Below are positions 1-5,115 of a DNA stretch of 5,784 nt, piece by piece. Source of the DNA: Deltaproteobacteria bacterium (GTDB lineage: Bacteria; Desulfobacterota_B; Binatia; UBA9968); assembly GCA_027297485.1 (NCBI GenBank), contig JAPUHZ010000164.1, forward strand, positions 1 through 5,784, read 5' to 3'. The notes under the pieces are model-generated. The model saw nothing but the letters and a program-made list of their open reading frames with translations, ran no database searches and was not told the origin of the DNA. The first letter of the stretch is position 1. Every line of letters starts with the position of its first letter. Position numbers and translations under genes: made by a program.

Positions 1-327
1 ATCCTTAAAGCCTAAGGCGGCCTCAGGGTACTGTTTATTAAGATAATGAGCTTCAGCGATTTTGAGTTCGGCCTCATTGGCTTGGGAACTGAATGGGAAC
101 TCGTCCCTGACCTTCTCAAATTGGATAATTGCTCGAACGTATCTTTTGCTCTTTAAGTGGTCCACGCCCTGTTGGAAGATCGCCTCGGCACTCGCGTTGA
201 ACTCTGGGGCCGGTTGTGACCAGGGAATAGAAGGCAGGGGTAGAGAAGAGCAGCCGGCCAGAAAGAGGGCGAAAATCAAAGTGAGAATCGTGCTGGAAAG
301 ACTAGTTATGCGGACCCTATTGCCCAT
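1..327 (-). CDS. bamD: BamD-like outer membrane assembly lipoprotein, N-terminal part (runs off left edge)
   Basis: Reading the minus strand from an ATG at 327 gives 109 codons with no stop up to the window edge. The protein starts with a basic segment, a hydrophobic stretch and the lipobox LAGC (Cys26), so it should be lipidated and moved to the outer membrane. Residues about 42-109 form TPR-like helices with the pattern F..G...L....Y..AI..FE.V...FPFS..A.EAELKIAEA, which is the hallmark of the first repeats of BamD (YfiO). BamD is the essential lipoprotein partner of BamA in inserting outer-membrane beta-barrels, and is usually about 240-280 residues, so more than half is missing here. An in-frame GTG at 354 exists, but it lies between the -35 and -10 of a good promoter, so ATG 327 is preferred. 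A generic TPR lipoprotein is the alternative, since the C-terminal half cannot be checked. Confidence 0.75.
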   Translation of the reverse strand, partial: MGNRVRITSLSSTILTLIFALFLAGCSSLPLPSIPWSQPAPEFNASAEAIFQQGVDHLKSKRYVRAIIQFEKVRDEFPFSSQANEAELKIAEAHYLNKQYPEAALGFKD

Positions 328-339
328 ACAACCCGTTAT

Positions 340-367
340 CTTATACGGCCCCACATAGATGAGTCAA
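340..367 (-). promoter_or_regulatory. sigma70-type promoter for the bamD-like gene
   Basis: On the minus strand TTGACT (362-367) is followed after 16 nt by TATAAG (340-345); each hexamer matches consensus at 5 of 6 positions. The ATG at 327 is only 12 nt beyond the -10 box, so transcription would start about 5-7 nt before the start codon. The mRNA would therefore be leaderless or nearly so, consistent with the absence of a Shine-Dalgarno sequence. Confidence 0.55.
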
Positions 368-452
368 GCATTCAATAGATATCAGCAATCGGCCAGAAGT
401 GGAATACTGAGGGCGACCTAATCTTTACGATTCGCTATTCGCCTTTAATTGT

Positions 453-908
453 TCACCTGGTAACCTTAAAGTTCACGGTAGTCTGGTTAGAGCGAAAAAC
501 GAAGGGCCATACAGGAGGAGCAATCAAGTAGGCAGTGGTTTCCAGAACGGCATATATCTTGTCTCCCGGAGGCCCTTTGTCATCATAAATTGTGACCAAA
601 TAGTTTCCCGGTGGGAGGTCAGGCACCTGGAATTGGAGAATCTTGTCCTCAATCCAACTAAGCTCATCGTCCTCTATGGGATTGTCTGTCGGGTGCGCGC
701 TGGAGAGCTTTAATTTGTAATAGTCCATCATTTGACTGCCTATCTCGACCCTTGGCCAGCCCACCAGATATTCCATAGTGAGACTGACCTGAGTGCCTGG
801 GGCACCCTCTTTTGGGGCGATCTGAACCACCCTCGGGGCACAGGCAGATAGCGCCAAAAAAGAAATCAAAATTGAATTTGCAAAATGATATCCCTTTGGC
901 ATTTGCAT
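453..908 (-). CDS. small lipoprotein with IPT/TIG-like beta-sandwich domain
   Basis: This 151-residue protein has a short N-region, a hydrophobic core and the lipobox LSAC (Cys23), so it is probably a periplasm-facing lipoprotein. Residues about 26-60 read VVQIAPKEGAPGTQVSLTM, then a V.IG strand. Residues about 90-110 read ILQFQVPDLPPGNYLVTIYD. This spacing (P..G..GT.V.L ... V..G ... F.VP.LPPG.Y.V.I.) resembles IPT/TIG immunoglobulin-like domains found in cell-surface and binding proteins. No catalytic motif is visible. GGGAAG lies about 9 nt before ATG 908; a second in-frame ATG at codon 3 would barely alter the protein. It lies upstream of the bamD-like gene on the same strand, but the 125-nt gap contains a separate promoter, so they are probably not strictly co-transcribed. 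Being a lipoprotein is well supported; the domain assignment is by pattern only. Confidence 0.78.
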   Translation of the reverse strand: MQMPKGYHFANSILISFLALSACAPRVVQIAPKEGAPGTQVSLTMEYLVGWPRVEIGSQMMDYYKLKLSSAHPTDNPIEDDELSWIEDKILQFQVPDLPPGNYLVTIYDDKGPPGDKIYAVLETTAYLIAPPVWPFVFRSNQTTVNFKVTR

Positions 909-935
909 TTTTTCAATCTTCCCTTTTCAAATTCC

Positions 936-976
936 ATGACATGATGTCATACCTTCGGGTTCTTTCCCCCTGTCCA
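936..976 (-). promoter_or_regulatory. possible promoter overlapped by a 15-bp palindrome (candidate operator)
   Basis: ATGACA-TGA-TGTCAT at 936-950 is a perfect inverted repeat with 6-nt arms, ending 28 nt upstream of the start codon of the 453-908 gene. On the minus strand TGGACA (971-976) and TATGAC (946-951) could serve as -35 and -10, although the spacing of 19 nt is long. The palindrome covers most of that -10, the arrangement expected of a dimeric repressor site. The palindrome is seen directly; the promoter and the regulator are inference. Confidence 0.35.
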
Positions 977-1055
977 TTCATTAGCCCTTTCAGAACAAGA
1001 TACAACAAGTTCCATGCCTAGCCAACGGCCTGCTGCTCTCTGCCAGCTGCATTCC

Positions 1056-1078
1056 GCTCTCAGCTCTCAGCGTTCAGC
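1056..1078. repeat. degenerate heptamer tandem repeat
   Basis: Three head-to-tail units, GCTCTCA, GCTCTCA and GCGTTCA, followed by GC. CAGCTG also occurs on both sides (about 1044 and 1075). Such short degenerate 7-bp repeats are scattered through intergenic regions of some environmental genomes. No function can be inferred. Confidence 0.4.
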
Positions 1079-1228
1079 TGTAGGCAATCAGCAGAACCGG
1101 GACATACCGTGTTGAGCTTTTTGCTATCTTGCCTTCTGCATTCGCTCACTTTGCTTTTTGCAGTTTTCAGTTTGAAGTTTTGCTCTCTGAGGCCTCCTGC
1201 CCCCCCCTAAAAAAGTTGCAATTTTTGC

Positions 1229-1257
1229 TTGACAAGGGGATTTATATTGGATAATTA
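1229..1257 (+). promoter_or_regulatory. upstream promoter-like element P1 of the porin gene
   Basis: A perfect TTGACA (1229-1234) is followed by GATAAT at 1250-1255 (spacing 15) or TAATTA at 1252-1257 (spacing 17). A 10-bp palindrome, TTACGCGTAA (1255-1264), lies over the expected start point and could be an operator. If used, P1 would give a leader of about 120 nt. Confidence 0.45.
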
Positions 1258-1308
1258 CGCGTAAGGTCAAGCCCTAGAGGGATTGCAGGGGTGGGAGGAT
1301 TTTTTTGC

Positions 1309-1337
1309 TTGACAGGATTTTTTAAATCGTGTAGTTT
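1309..1337 (+). promoter_or_regulatory. proximal promoter P2 of the porin gene
   Basis: A perfect TTGACA (1309-1314) is followed after 17 nt by TAGTTT (1332-1337), a weak -10 that keeps T1, A2 and T6. Transcription would start near 1344, leaving a leader of about 40 nt. The -35 and the preceding TTTTTGC are identical to P1. Confidence 0.55.
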
Positions 1338-1371
1338 TTTGGTCATTGGAGTTTGAGTATTAATAGGCAGC

Positions 1372-1379
1372 AAAGGAGA
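1372..1379 (+). promoter_or_regulatory. ribosome binding site of the porin gene
   Basis: AAAGGAGA, with GGAG ending 6 nt before ATG 1385; near-ideal, and it fixes this start. Confidence 0.8.
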
Positions 1380-1384
1380 AGACA

Positions 1385-2878
1385 ATGAAGGAAAGTCTAG
1401 GCAAGATGCTGGGAGCGGTGGGCTCGCTGTTTTTAATCGGGCTCTTCGTGGTTGCGGTGGCTCCGGCGAGGGCGGATGAGATAGGGGAGCGGATCACGGC
1501 GTTGGAGCAGGAGCTTGGGCAGCTCAAAGGGGAGCAGATTGAGTTGAGGAAGGAGGCCATGGCAGCGAAGGCTACATTGCCGAGCTTTCAGTACCGACCG
1601 CGCAGCGGGATGAGGATCAGGGCGGCGGATAAGAGCTGGGAGCTGGGGTTTGGTTATATCTTCCACGGCCGGGTAGCGTTCTGGCCTGGAGACCAGCAGG
1701 ATGCCGGACCTTCCAATCGTACCGACGGAGAGTTTTTCGCGCGGCGCAATCGGCCAAGTTTCGACTACCGTTGGAACAAGGGGTTTTATCAGCTCTTTTT
1801 CCAGGGGGATTTCGACTCTGGGGGGGACCCCTTCGCCATCCAGCGGTCCACATTCTTTGTCCACTTTGAAAGGCTGAATCCGTGGCTGCCGAGATTCCAC
1901 ATCGGGATGGACAATCCGGGATTAGTGAACTTGCACGACTCCAACTTTGGCAGCTCCTCATCGGGACACCTGGAGCGCTCCATGCTGGTCCGGAGCACCT
2001 TTGGAGTCAACACCAGCGGCAGCACCACGGGCTTTGGTTTAACCTGGAGAAGAGTGCCTTTGGGGCAAGGGGACGCAACGTTCGTTTTTACTTACATTCA
2101 GGGGCAGGGTGAAGGAGACGGTGCGGGGACCGACTCGGACCGGAAGGACTTTGGCCTTTATATCGGAGGCAGGCCGTTTACGAAGATCAAGAACAAGTGG
2201 GTCAAAGGGATCGATTTCGGCGTCGGCTTTCGCTTCGCCAATAACGACACAAGGGCGGATGAAGATGGGGAGCGCAGGATTCGGATAAGGGATCACCGGA
2301 TGGTGGCGGCGGACGGCGATGGAAATGAGAACCGGATCGTCCTGTTTAACTCGGGCAACGTCGGCGACGGCTACCAGAACTATATTTCCCCCGGTCTTGG
2401 CTGGAGAATCGGGCCCTATCGTTTGCGTGTAGCCCTTGCGTGGGCTCGTGCGGAGGATAAGTTTAATCTTGATGCCGGTGCGAAGAGGGGGAGTATGTTC
2501 AGCATAGCCAATGAGCTGTTCGTCTGGAGCAAAAAGAAGGGGTTATTCACGGGCAGTGCCAACGGGCCCCATTCGGTGATGCTGTCCTGGCTATTTGAGC
2601 GTGATAATGGTTCGTGTAGAGGTTCTGGCTCAGGGGTTGCCGGATTCTGCAATGCTGATGGTGAGTTCAACCGGAACCGTGTTCTGCTACGCGAGCTAGA
2701 CCTCTGGTATTTTATACGGCGCAACTTATCGGTGGGCGTTTCTTGGTTGTGGTACGATGCGGCGAACGTGCTTGCGGCGGATCAGTCTGGCATTGGTTGC
2801 AGCAGGAACAACGCCACACGCCCTGGAAAGGACTGCGACTGGCACAATGTAGTTTTGGGATTAAGAGTGGGCTTCTAG
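1385..2878 (+). CDS. outer membrane porin, OprO/OprP-like (phosphate-selective porin type)
   Basis: The 497-residue product has a classical signal peptide (basic start, hydrophobic 9-26, cleavage likely after ARA at 30). A short predicted coiled coil follows (about 32-60, EIGERITALEQELGQLKGE), as is common in trimeric porins. From about 75 onward the sequence is amphipathic beta-strand alternating with Gly/Asp-rich loops, and it ends in LGLRVGF with C-terminal Phe, the signal read by the BAM machinery. The segment LGFGYIFHGRVAFW (87-100) then ARRNRPSFDYRWNKGFYQLFFQGDF resembles the start of the Porin_O_P family. Basic residues are plentiful, but specificity for phosphate, another anion or a sugar cannot be read from sequence. 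Unusually, all four cysteines (411, 422, 472, 484) lie in two C-terminal loops. It stands alone between its own promoters and terminator. Family assignment is by pattern; porin fold is well supported. Confidence 0.85.
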   Translation: MKESLGKMLGAVGSLFLIGLFVVAVAPARADEIGERITALEQELGQLKGEQIELRKEAMAAKATLPSFQYRPRSGMRIRAADKSWELGFGYIFHGRVAFWPGDQQDAGPSNRTDGEFFARRNRPSFDYRWNKGFYQLFFQGDFDSGGDPFAIQRSTFFVHFERLNPWLPRFHIGMDNPGLVNLHDSNFGSSSSGHLERSMLVRSTFGVNTSGSTTGFGLTWRRVPLGQGDATFVFTYIQGQGEGDGAGTDSDRKDFGLYIGGRPFTKIKNKWVKGIDFGVGFRFANNDTRADEDGERRIRIRDHRMVAADGDGNENRIVLFNSGNVGDGYQNYISPGLGWRIGPYRLRVALAWARAEDKFNLDAGAKRGSMFSIANELFVWSKKKGLFTGSANGPHSVMLSWLFERDNGSCRGSGSGVAGFCNADGEFNRNRVLLRELDLWYFIRRNLSVGVSWLWYDAANVLAADQSGIGCSRNNATRPGKDCDWHNVVLGLRVGF

Positions 2879-2901
2879 TCTGGCAGCAGAGTTGAAGCGA
2901 T

Positions 2902-2931
2902 AAAAAGGGGGGCGTTTAGCCCCCCTTTTTT
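2902..2931 (+). terminator. intrinsic terminator of the porin gene
   Basis: Twelve-bp stem AAAAAGGGGGGC / GCCCCCCTTTTT with loop GTTTA, ending in a T-run, 23 nt after the porin stop codon. The A/T flanks would let it also work on the minus strand, but no minus-strand gene ends here. Confidence 0.92.
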
Positions 2932-3211
2932 ATGCCTTGCGATTTTTAGTTTGTCTGTTCGTCGTCCCCGCTGCCTACCAAATCGTCATCTCTGTCCTGC
3001 TTAGCCAGGTCGTTCACCTCCTCGATTTCATCCCCTCCACTCCAGCTAACTTATTTCCGTGGTCAGCGCTCAATAAATACCCCACAAAGGGAGTAGATTC
3101 GGTCTTACGCATAGGATGCCGCTTTACGTGCGGTTCGGGGTTATGATAAGCTGCAAAAAAATGGGCTCCTTCAGGATACCGTGTGGGTTTAGGAGCAGTG
3201 GGGTTTAAGAT
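2932..3211. other. gene-free leader upstream of the first TPR lipoprotein
   Basis: No coding region is supported. I see no clear sigma70 promoter. Two small inverted repeats are present: a hairpin at 3115-3136 (GCCGC and GCGGTTC arms) and GCTCCT (3165-3170) facing AGGAGC (3191-3196). The second would place the purine-rich AGGAG in a stem 16 nt before the start codon, slightly too far to be the main Shine-Dalgarno sequence. Confidence 0.5.
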
Positions 3212-3841
3212 ATGAGGGCTGCAAGCAACCATCGTCTTTCAGTCGTTAGTTTGCTATTGGCCTTTAGTCTGGCGTTTGTCTCCAGTTGTATTTCCCACCG
3301 TATACCAAGGTTTGGCATAGGGGGTCGTTATCTGGAGGGGAAGGAGGTGTTGACGATTCAAAGGGGAGGCAATGTCAACAAGGCCATTGTCGCCTTGGAG
3401 TCCGTTGTGCGCCAGGACCCTACCTATAGGGACAGCCTAACCCTTCTGGGTTGGGCCTATTATAGAAAAGGCCGCTATCAGGATGCCCTTCAAATTCTCC
3501 AGAGGGCCTTAGCGGTAAATAAGGTCGACGAGATTGCCTGGCTCGTTTTGGGACTTACGCAACTGAGGTTGGGAGCAGACCAGGACGGGATGAATAGTGT
3601 TAAGGGCGGCATAACCCTTTTAGGCAGGGCGTCGACCGATGGTTACCGGGGTTACGAGAACTGGGATAGCACAGGGATTGTCAGAAAGGCCATACGGAGA
3701 AGCATTAAAGCGATCAGAACCAAGGGACTGGAGGACAAGAAAAGAGTCATCCGGTCAATGGAAATAGCTCTACAGAGGGTTGCGGAGGAAGAGCGGGAAC
3801 AAGTGAGGGAAGAGGACATGAAGGAACTTCGTGAAAGATAG
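3212..3841 (+). CDS. TPR-containing lipoprotein
   Basis: This 209-residue protein has a hydrophobic signal ending in the lipobox VSSC (Cys26). Residues about 54-122 contain two TPR-like helical pairs: NKAIVALESVVRQDPTYRDSLTLLGWAYYRKGRYQDALQILQRALAVN, then a third partial repeat at DEIAWLVLGLTQLRLG. A specific region with LGL..R.G....G and a WD pair (151-152) follows, and the C-terminus (about 174-209) is a highly charged, probably coiled-coil helix. TPR lipoproteins act as scaffolds in envelope assembly, export or cell-wall complexes; no partner can be named. ATG 3212 is the only sensible start because TAA lies two codons upstream in frame; GGGG 8 nt upstream is a weak ribosome site. It converges on, and appears related to, the gene at 3866-4543. 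It ends in two consecutive TAG codons. Confidence 0.85.
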   Translation: MRAASNHRLSVVSLLLAFSLAFVSSCISHRIPRFGIGGRYLEGKEVLTIQRGGNVNKAIVALESVVRQDPTYRDSLTLLGWAYYRKGRYQDALQILQRALAVNKVDEIAWLVLGLTQLRLGADQDGMNSVKGGITLLGRASTDGYRGYENWDSTGIVRKAIRRSIKAIRTKGLEDKKRVIRSMEIALQRVAEEEREQVREEDMKELRER

Positions 3842-3865
3842 TAGCCAGAAGCCTACATTTATCTG

Positions 3866-4543
3866 TTAGTTCATTCCATCACTGTCATCGCCATCGGCTT
3901 CGAGCTCCTCGATTCTATCCTCGCTGGCCAGATCGATCTCCTCTTCGAATTCCACGCCGAGCCATTCTCCACTGGAGATAAGCTCGGACCAGATGATATC
4001 CCTTCCCTCGATCATCGCCAGGTCTTTTTCGATTTCCGATCTGAGGCGTCTGTTTGGGTCCCAGTAGGGCCCGTCGAGGTCATACCGCTCCATATGGTCA
4101 AGCCAATTTAAGAGTCGCCGGAGTCCTAAGTGGATCTCTCTAAGTCCCCCCGGACGATCCCCATCTCGCACTAAAACCAGCCCCAGATAGAGCTTGGCCA
4201 GATGGTCCTGCTCATACTTCGAGCGTGCCCGCTCAAGGGCCTTTTTTGCCTCGGGTAGTTTTCCCATGGCATAGTAGGCCCGCCCCACATAAGTCCACAC
4301 CCCCTGGTCAAGAGGGGAGAAGTTGAGGAGATAGCCGGGATTTAGCTCAGCGGCACTCTGGAAATGCGCCAGGGCTACCTTGGGATTTCCATCCAAGAGG
4401 GCTATGCGTCCTCTCTGGATCTCGCCTCCAACCTGGAAGGCGACACAGCCGGAGAGAAAAAGCAGGAAAAGCAGGAAAAAGGGAAAACAGAAATTAGAAA
4501 TTGGAGTATTAGAAATGGGAAATCGGAAAATGGCGAACCGCAT
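3866..4543 (-). CDS. TPR-containing lipoprotein, probable distant paralogue of the convergent neighbour
   Basis: The 225-residue product starts with a long, Phe/Leu-rich signal and lipobox LSGC (Cys33). TPR-like helices occupy about 38-70 (GRIALLDGNPKVALAHFQSAAELNPG) and 80-112 (GVWTYVGRAYYAMGKLPEAKKALERA). Residues 113-178 match the neighbour's 106-168: the LGL..R.G....G......G core, a WD pair at 161-162, then R.....I spacing. The C-terminus is strongly acidic, whereas the neighbour's is mixed-charge. The first 30 residues are encoded by simple DNA repeats (4461-4533), so the signal peptide may have been acquired or remodelled. No other in-frame Met lies before the lipobox; ribosome site before ATG 4543 is weak (AAGAG). 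The gap to the convergent gene is only 24 nt and has no terminator hairpin, so the transcripts may overlap. Confidence 0.83.
   Translation of the reverse strand: MRFAIFRFPISNTPISNFCFPFFLLFLLFLSGCVAFQVGGEIQRGRIALLDGNPKVALAHFQSAAELNPGYLLNFSPLDQGVWTYVGRAYYAMGKLPEAKKALERARSKYEQDHLAKLYLGLVLVRDGDRPGGLREIHLGLRRLLNWLDHMERYDLDGPYWDPNRRLRSEIEKDLAMIEGRDIIWSELISSGEWLGVEFEEEIDLASEDRIEELEADGDDSDGMN
4461..4533. repeat. simple tandem repeats inside a signal-peptide coding region
   Basis: Plus-strand units: AGCAGGAAA twice (4461-4478), then at 4491-4533 six 7-8 bp units AAATTAG, AAATTGG, AGTATTAG, AAATGGG, AAATCGG, AAAATGG. Read on the minus strand, they encode the repeated FLL/FLL and PISNTPISNF segments of the lipoprotein N-terminus. 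AATTTC-type heptamer repeats like these are usually intergenic. Confidence 0.7.
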
Positions 4544-4568
4544 AGTTGAACACTCTTAATATGCCTTA

Positions 4569-4598
4569 AATATAGACGCTAGACTTAAAAAAAGTCAA
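4569..4598 (-). promoter_or_regulatory. promoter of the 3866-4543 lipoprotein gene
   Basis: On the minus strand TTGACT (4593-4598), 18-nt spacer, TATATT (4569-4574); both hexamers match consensus at 5 of 6 positions. Transcription would start near 4562, about 20 nt before ATG 4543. This marks the gene as its own unit, separate from the upstream 73-residue gene. Confidence 0.6.
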
Positions 4599-4624
4599 TA
4601 CACCCTAAAAGGGCAGCTTTGTTC

Positions 4625-4638
4625 TCCCCCGGAGGGGA
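4625..4638. other. small GC-rich hairpin in the spacer
   Basis: TCCCC-CGGA-GGGGA, possibly extended by GCT/AGC outside. No T-run follows on either strand, so it is unlikely to be an efficient intrinsic terminator. It runs into the direct-repeat motif that begins at 4634. Confidence 0.4.
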
Positions 4639-4654
4639 AGCGGCTTTACGGACG
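4634..4654. repeat. bipartite direct repeat, copy A
   Basis: GGGGAA, 5 nt, TTTACGGACG on the plus strand. Copy B, with 3 nt between the same two blocks, is at 5022-5040. The two lie on either side of the 73-residue secreted-protein gene. Confidence 0.45.
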
Positions 4655-4688
4655 TTTTCAGCTTATGATTAGTTCTCTAAGGTGACGA

Positions 4689-4910
4689 TCAAATTAGGTG
4701 AAAAGTTGCTCTTGTTGCCGGACTCTTCTTGCTGCCATTCGGCGAGCTACCTTTCTTTGTCATAGCTCCCGCTAATCGAGCAGGGACGCCTTCGGGAAGG
4801 GTATTAGTCCCTCCCTTTAGCCCTAGCTGCTTACCGTGCACAGGCGCGGCGGTAAGACCCAAAATTCCTGCCAGAAGCAGCAGTGCTAACAGTGGCCTGA
4901 TGGTCTTCAT
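4689..4910 (-). CDS. small basic secreted protein, unknown function
   Basis: This 73-residue protein starts MKTIRPLLALLLLAGILGL, a textbook Sec signal peptide, with a probable cleavage near APVHG|K (about 26). There is no lipobox Cys, indeed no cysteine at all. The mature part is about 47 residues, rich in Gly, Lys, Thr and Ser, without obvious motif, and ends ...ATFHLI. A full Shine-Dalgarno (GGAGGTGA, 4917-4924) stands 6 nt before the ATG, stronger than at any neighbouring gene, which argues that it is translated at a high level despite its size. The overlapping plus-strand reading frame lacks such signals. I do not recognise the family. It could be a small periplasmic or extracellular peptide, or less likely a decayed gene that kept only its signal sequence. 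Confidence 0.65.
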   Translation of the reverse strand: MKTIRPLLALLLLAGILGLTAAPVHGKQLGLKGGTNTLPEGVPARLAGAMTKKGSSPNGSKKSPATRATFHLI

Positions 4911-4916
4911 TTTTCT

Positions 4917-4924
4917 TCACCTCC
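4917..4924 (-). promoter_or_regulatory. strong ribosome binding site of the 73-residue gene
   Basis: GGAGGTGA on the minus strand, 6 nt from ATG 4910. It decides both the strand and the start of this small gene. Confidence 0.75.
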
Positions 4925-4929
4925 ATTCT

Positions 4930-4964
4930 GGCCTATCATTGGCCTTTGTCCCTATAAACAAAGG
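4930..4964 (-). promoter_or_regulatory. overlapping inverted repeats in the leader of the 73-residue gene
   Basis: A perfect 7-bp inverted repeat, CCTTTGT (4943-4949) and ACAAAGG (4958-4964), has an 8-nt loop. It shares two bases with a smaller pair, GGCC (4930-4933) and GGCC (4941-4944). The two cannot form fully at once and sit just upstream of the ribosome site, so they could be a DNA operator or a switching leader hairpin. I find no convincing -35/-10 for this gene nearby. Confidence 0.4.
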
Positions 4965-5021
4965 GAGCTAACGGAAAGTTCTCAAAACGATAAATATCTT
5001 TTAGCTCAAAGCTGATTCTTT

Positions 5022-5040
5022 GGGGAACTTTTTACGGACG
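5022..5040. repeat. bipartite direct repeat, copy B
   Basis: GGGGAA, 3 nt, TTTACGGACG on the plus strand; partner of the copy at 4634-4654, in the same orientation. Confidence 0.45.
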
Positions 5041-5083
5041 GAGATTGTTGGAGAAGTCACCTCTTCAGGATTGCGTCAAAGAT

Positions 5084-5115
5084 AAAAGAGGAGCCCAAAA
5101 GGCTCCCCTTTTTTT
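5084..5115 (+). terminator. intrinsic terminator without an obvious gene (orphan)
   Basis: Stem AAAAGAGGAGCC / GGCTCCCCTTTT with one A-C mismatch and loop CAAAA, followed by a run of seven T. The T-run makes the plus strand the better direction; on the minus strand the tail is TCTTTTATCTTT, weaker. No plus-strand gene lies upstream after 3841 and no minus-strand gene lies downstream, so its transcript is unknown. Confidence 0.75.

Larger units (their letters stand above)
909..1220. other. gene-free spacer between divergent genes (left part)
   Basis: No convincing coding region on either strand. It holds the candidate operator at 936-950, a short heptamer repeat at 1056-1078, and then an unstructured pyrimidine-rich stretch ending in a C-tract (1200-1207). 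The porin promoters follow from 1222. Confidence 0.6.

Noticed and set aside
62..358. Open frame of 98 codons on the plus strand
   Set aside because: It is antisense to the BamD-like gene, which has a lipobox, TPR pattern and promoter.
812..1021. Plus-strand open frame of 69 codons
   Set aside because: It overlaps the start of the 453-908 lipoprotein on the opposite strand and its product has no recognisable feature.
1433..1900. Long minus-strand open frame of 155 codons, with other shorter ones, inside the porin gene
   Set aside because: They lie opposite the porin; the translations are rich in Arg/Pro with no signal or domain, and lack ribosome sites.
3120..3142. GCGGTTCGGG resembling a tRNA T-arm
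   Set aside because: No acceptor stem, D-arm or anticodon arm can be fitted around it.
2937..3146. Plus-strand open frame with a hydrophobic N-terminus, right after the porin terminator
   Set aside because: The hydrophobic start tempted as a signal peptide, but there is no ribosome site and it would begin only a few bases after the terminator T-run.
4729..4971. Plus-strand open frame of 80 codons
   Set aside because: It is antisense to the 73-residue secreted protein, which has the signal peptide and the strong ribosome site.
4600..5115. Search for c-di-GMP, cobalamin, glutamine or fluoride riboswitch motifs, prompted by TTTACGGACG and the downstream terminator
   Set aside because: None of the conserved cores of these families could be matched by eye on either strand.
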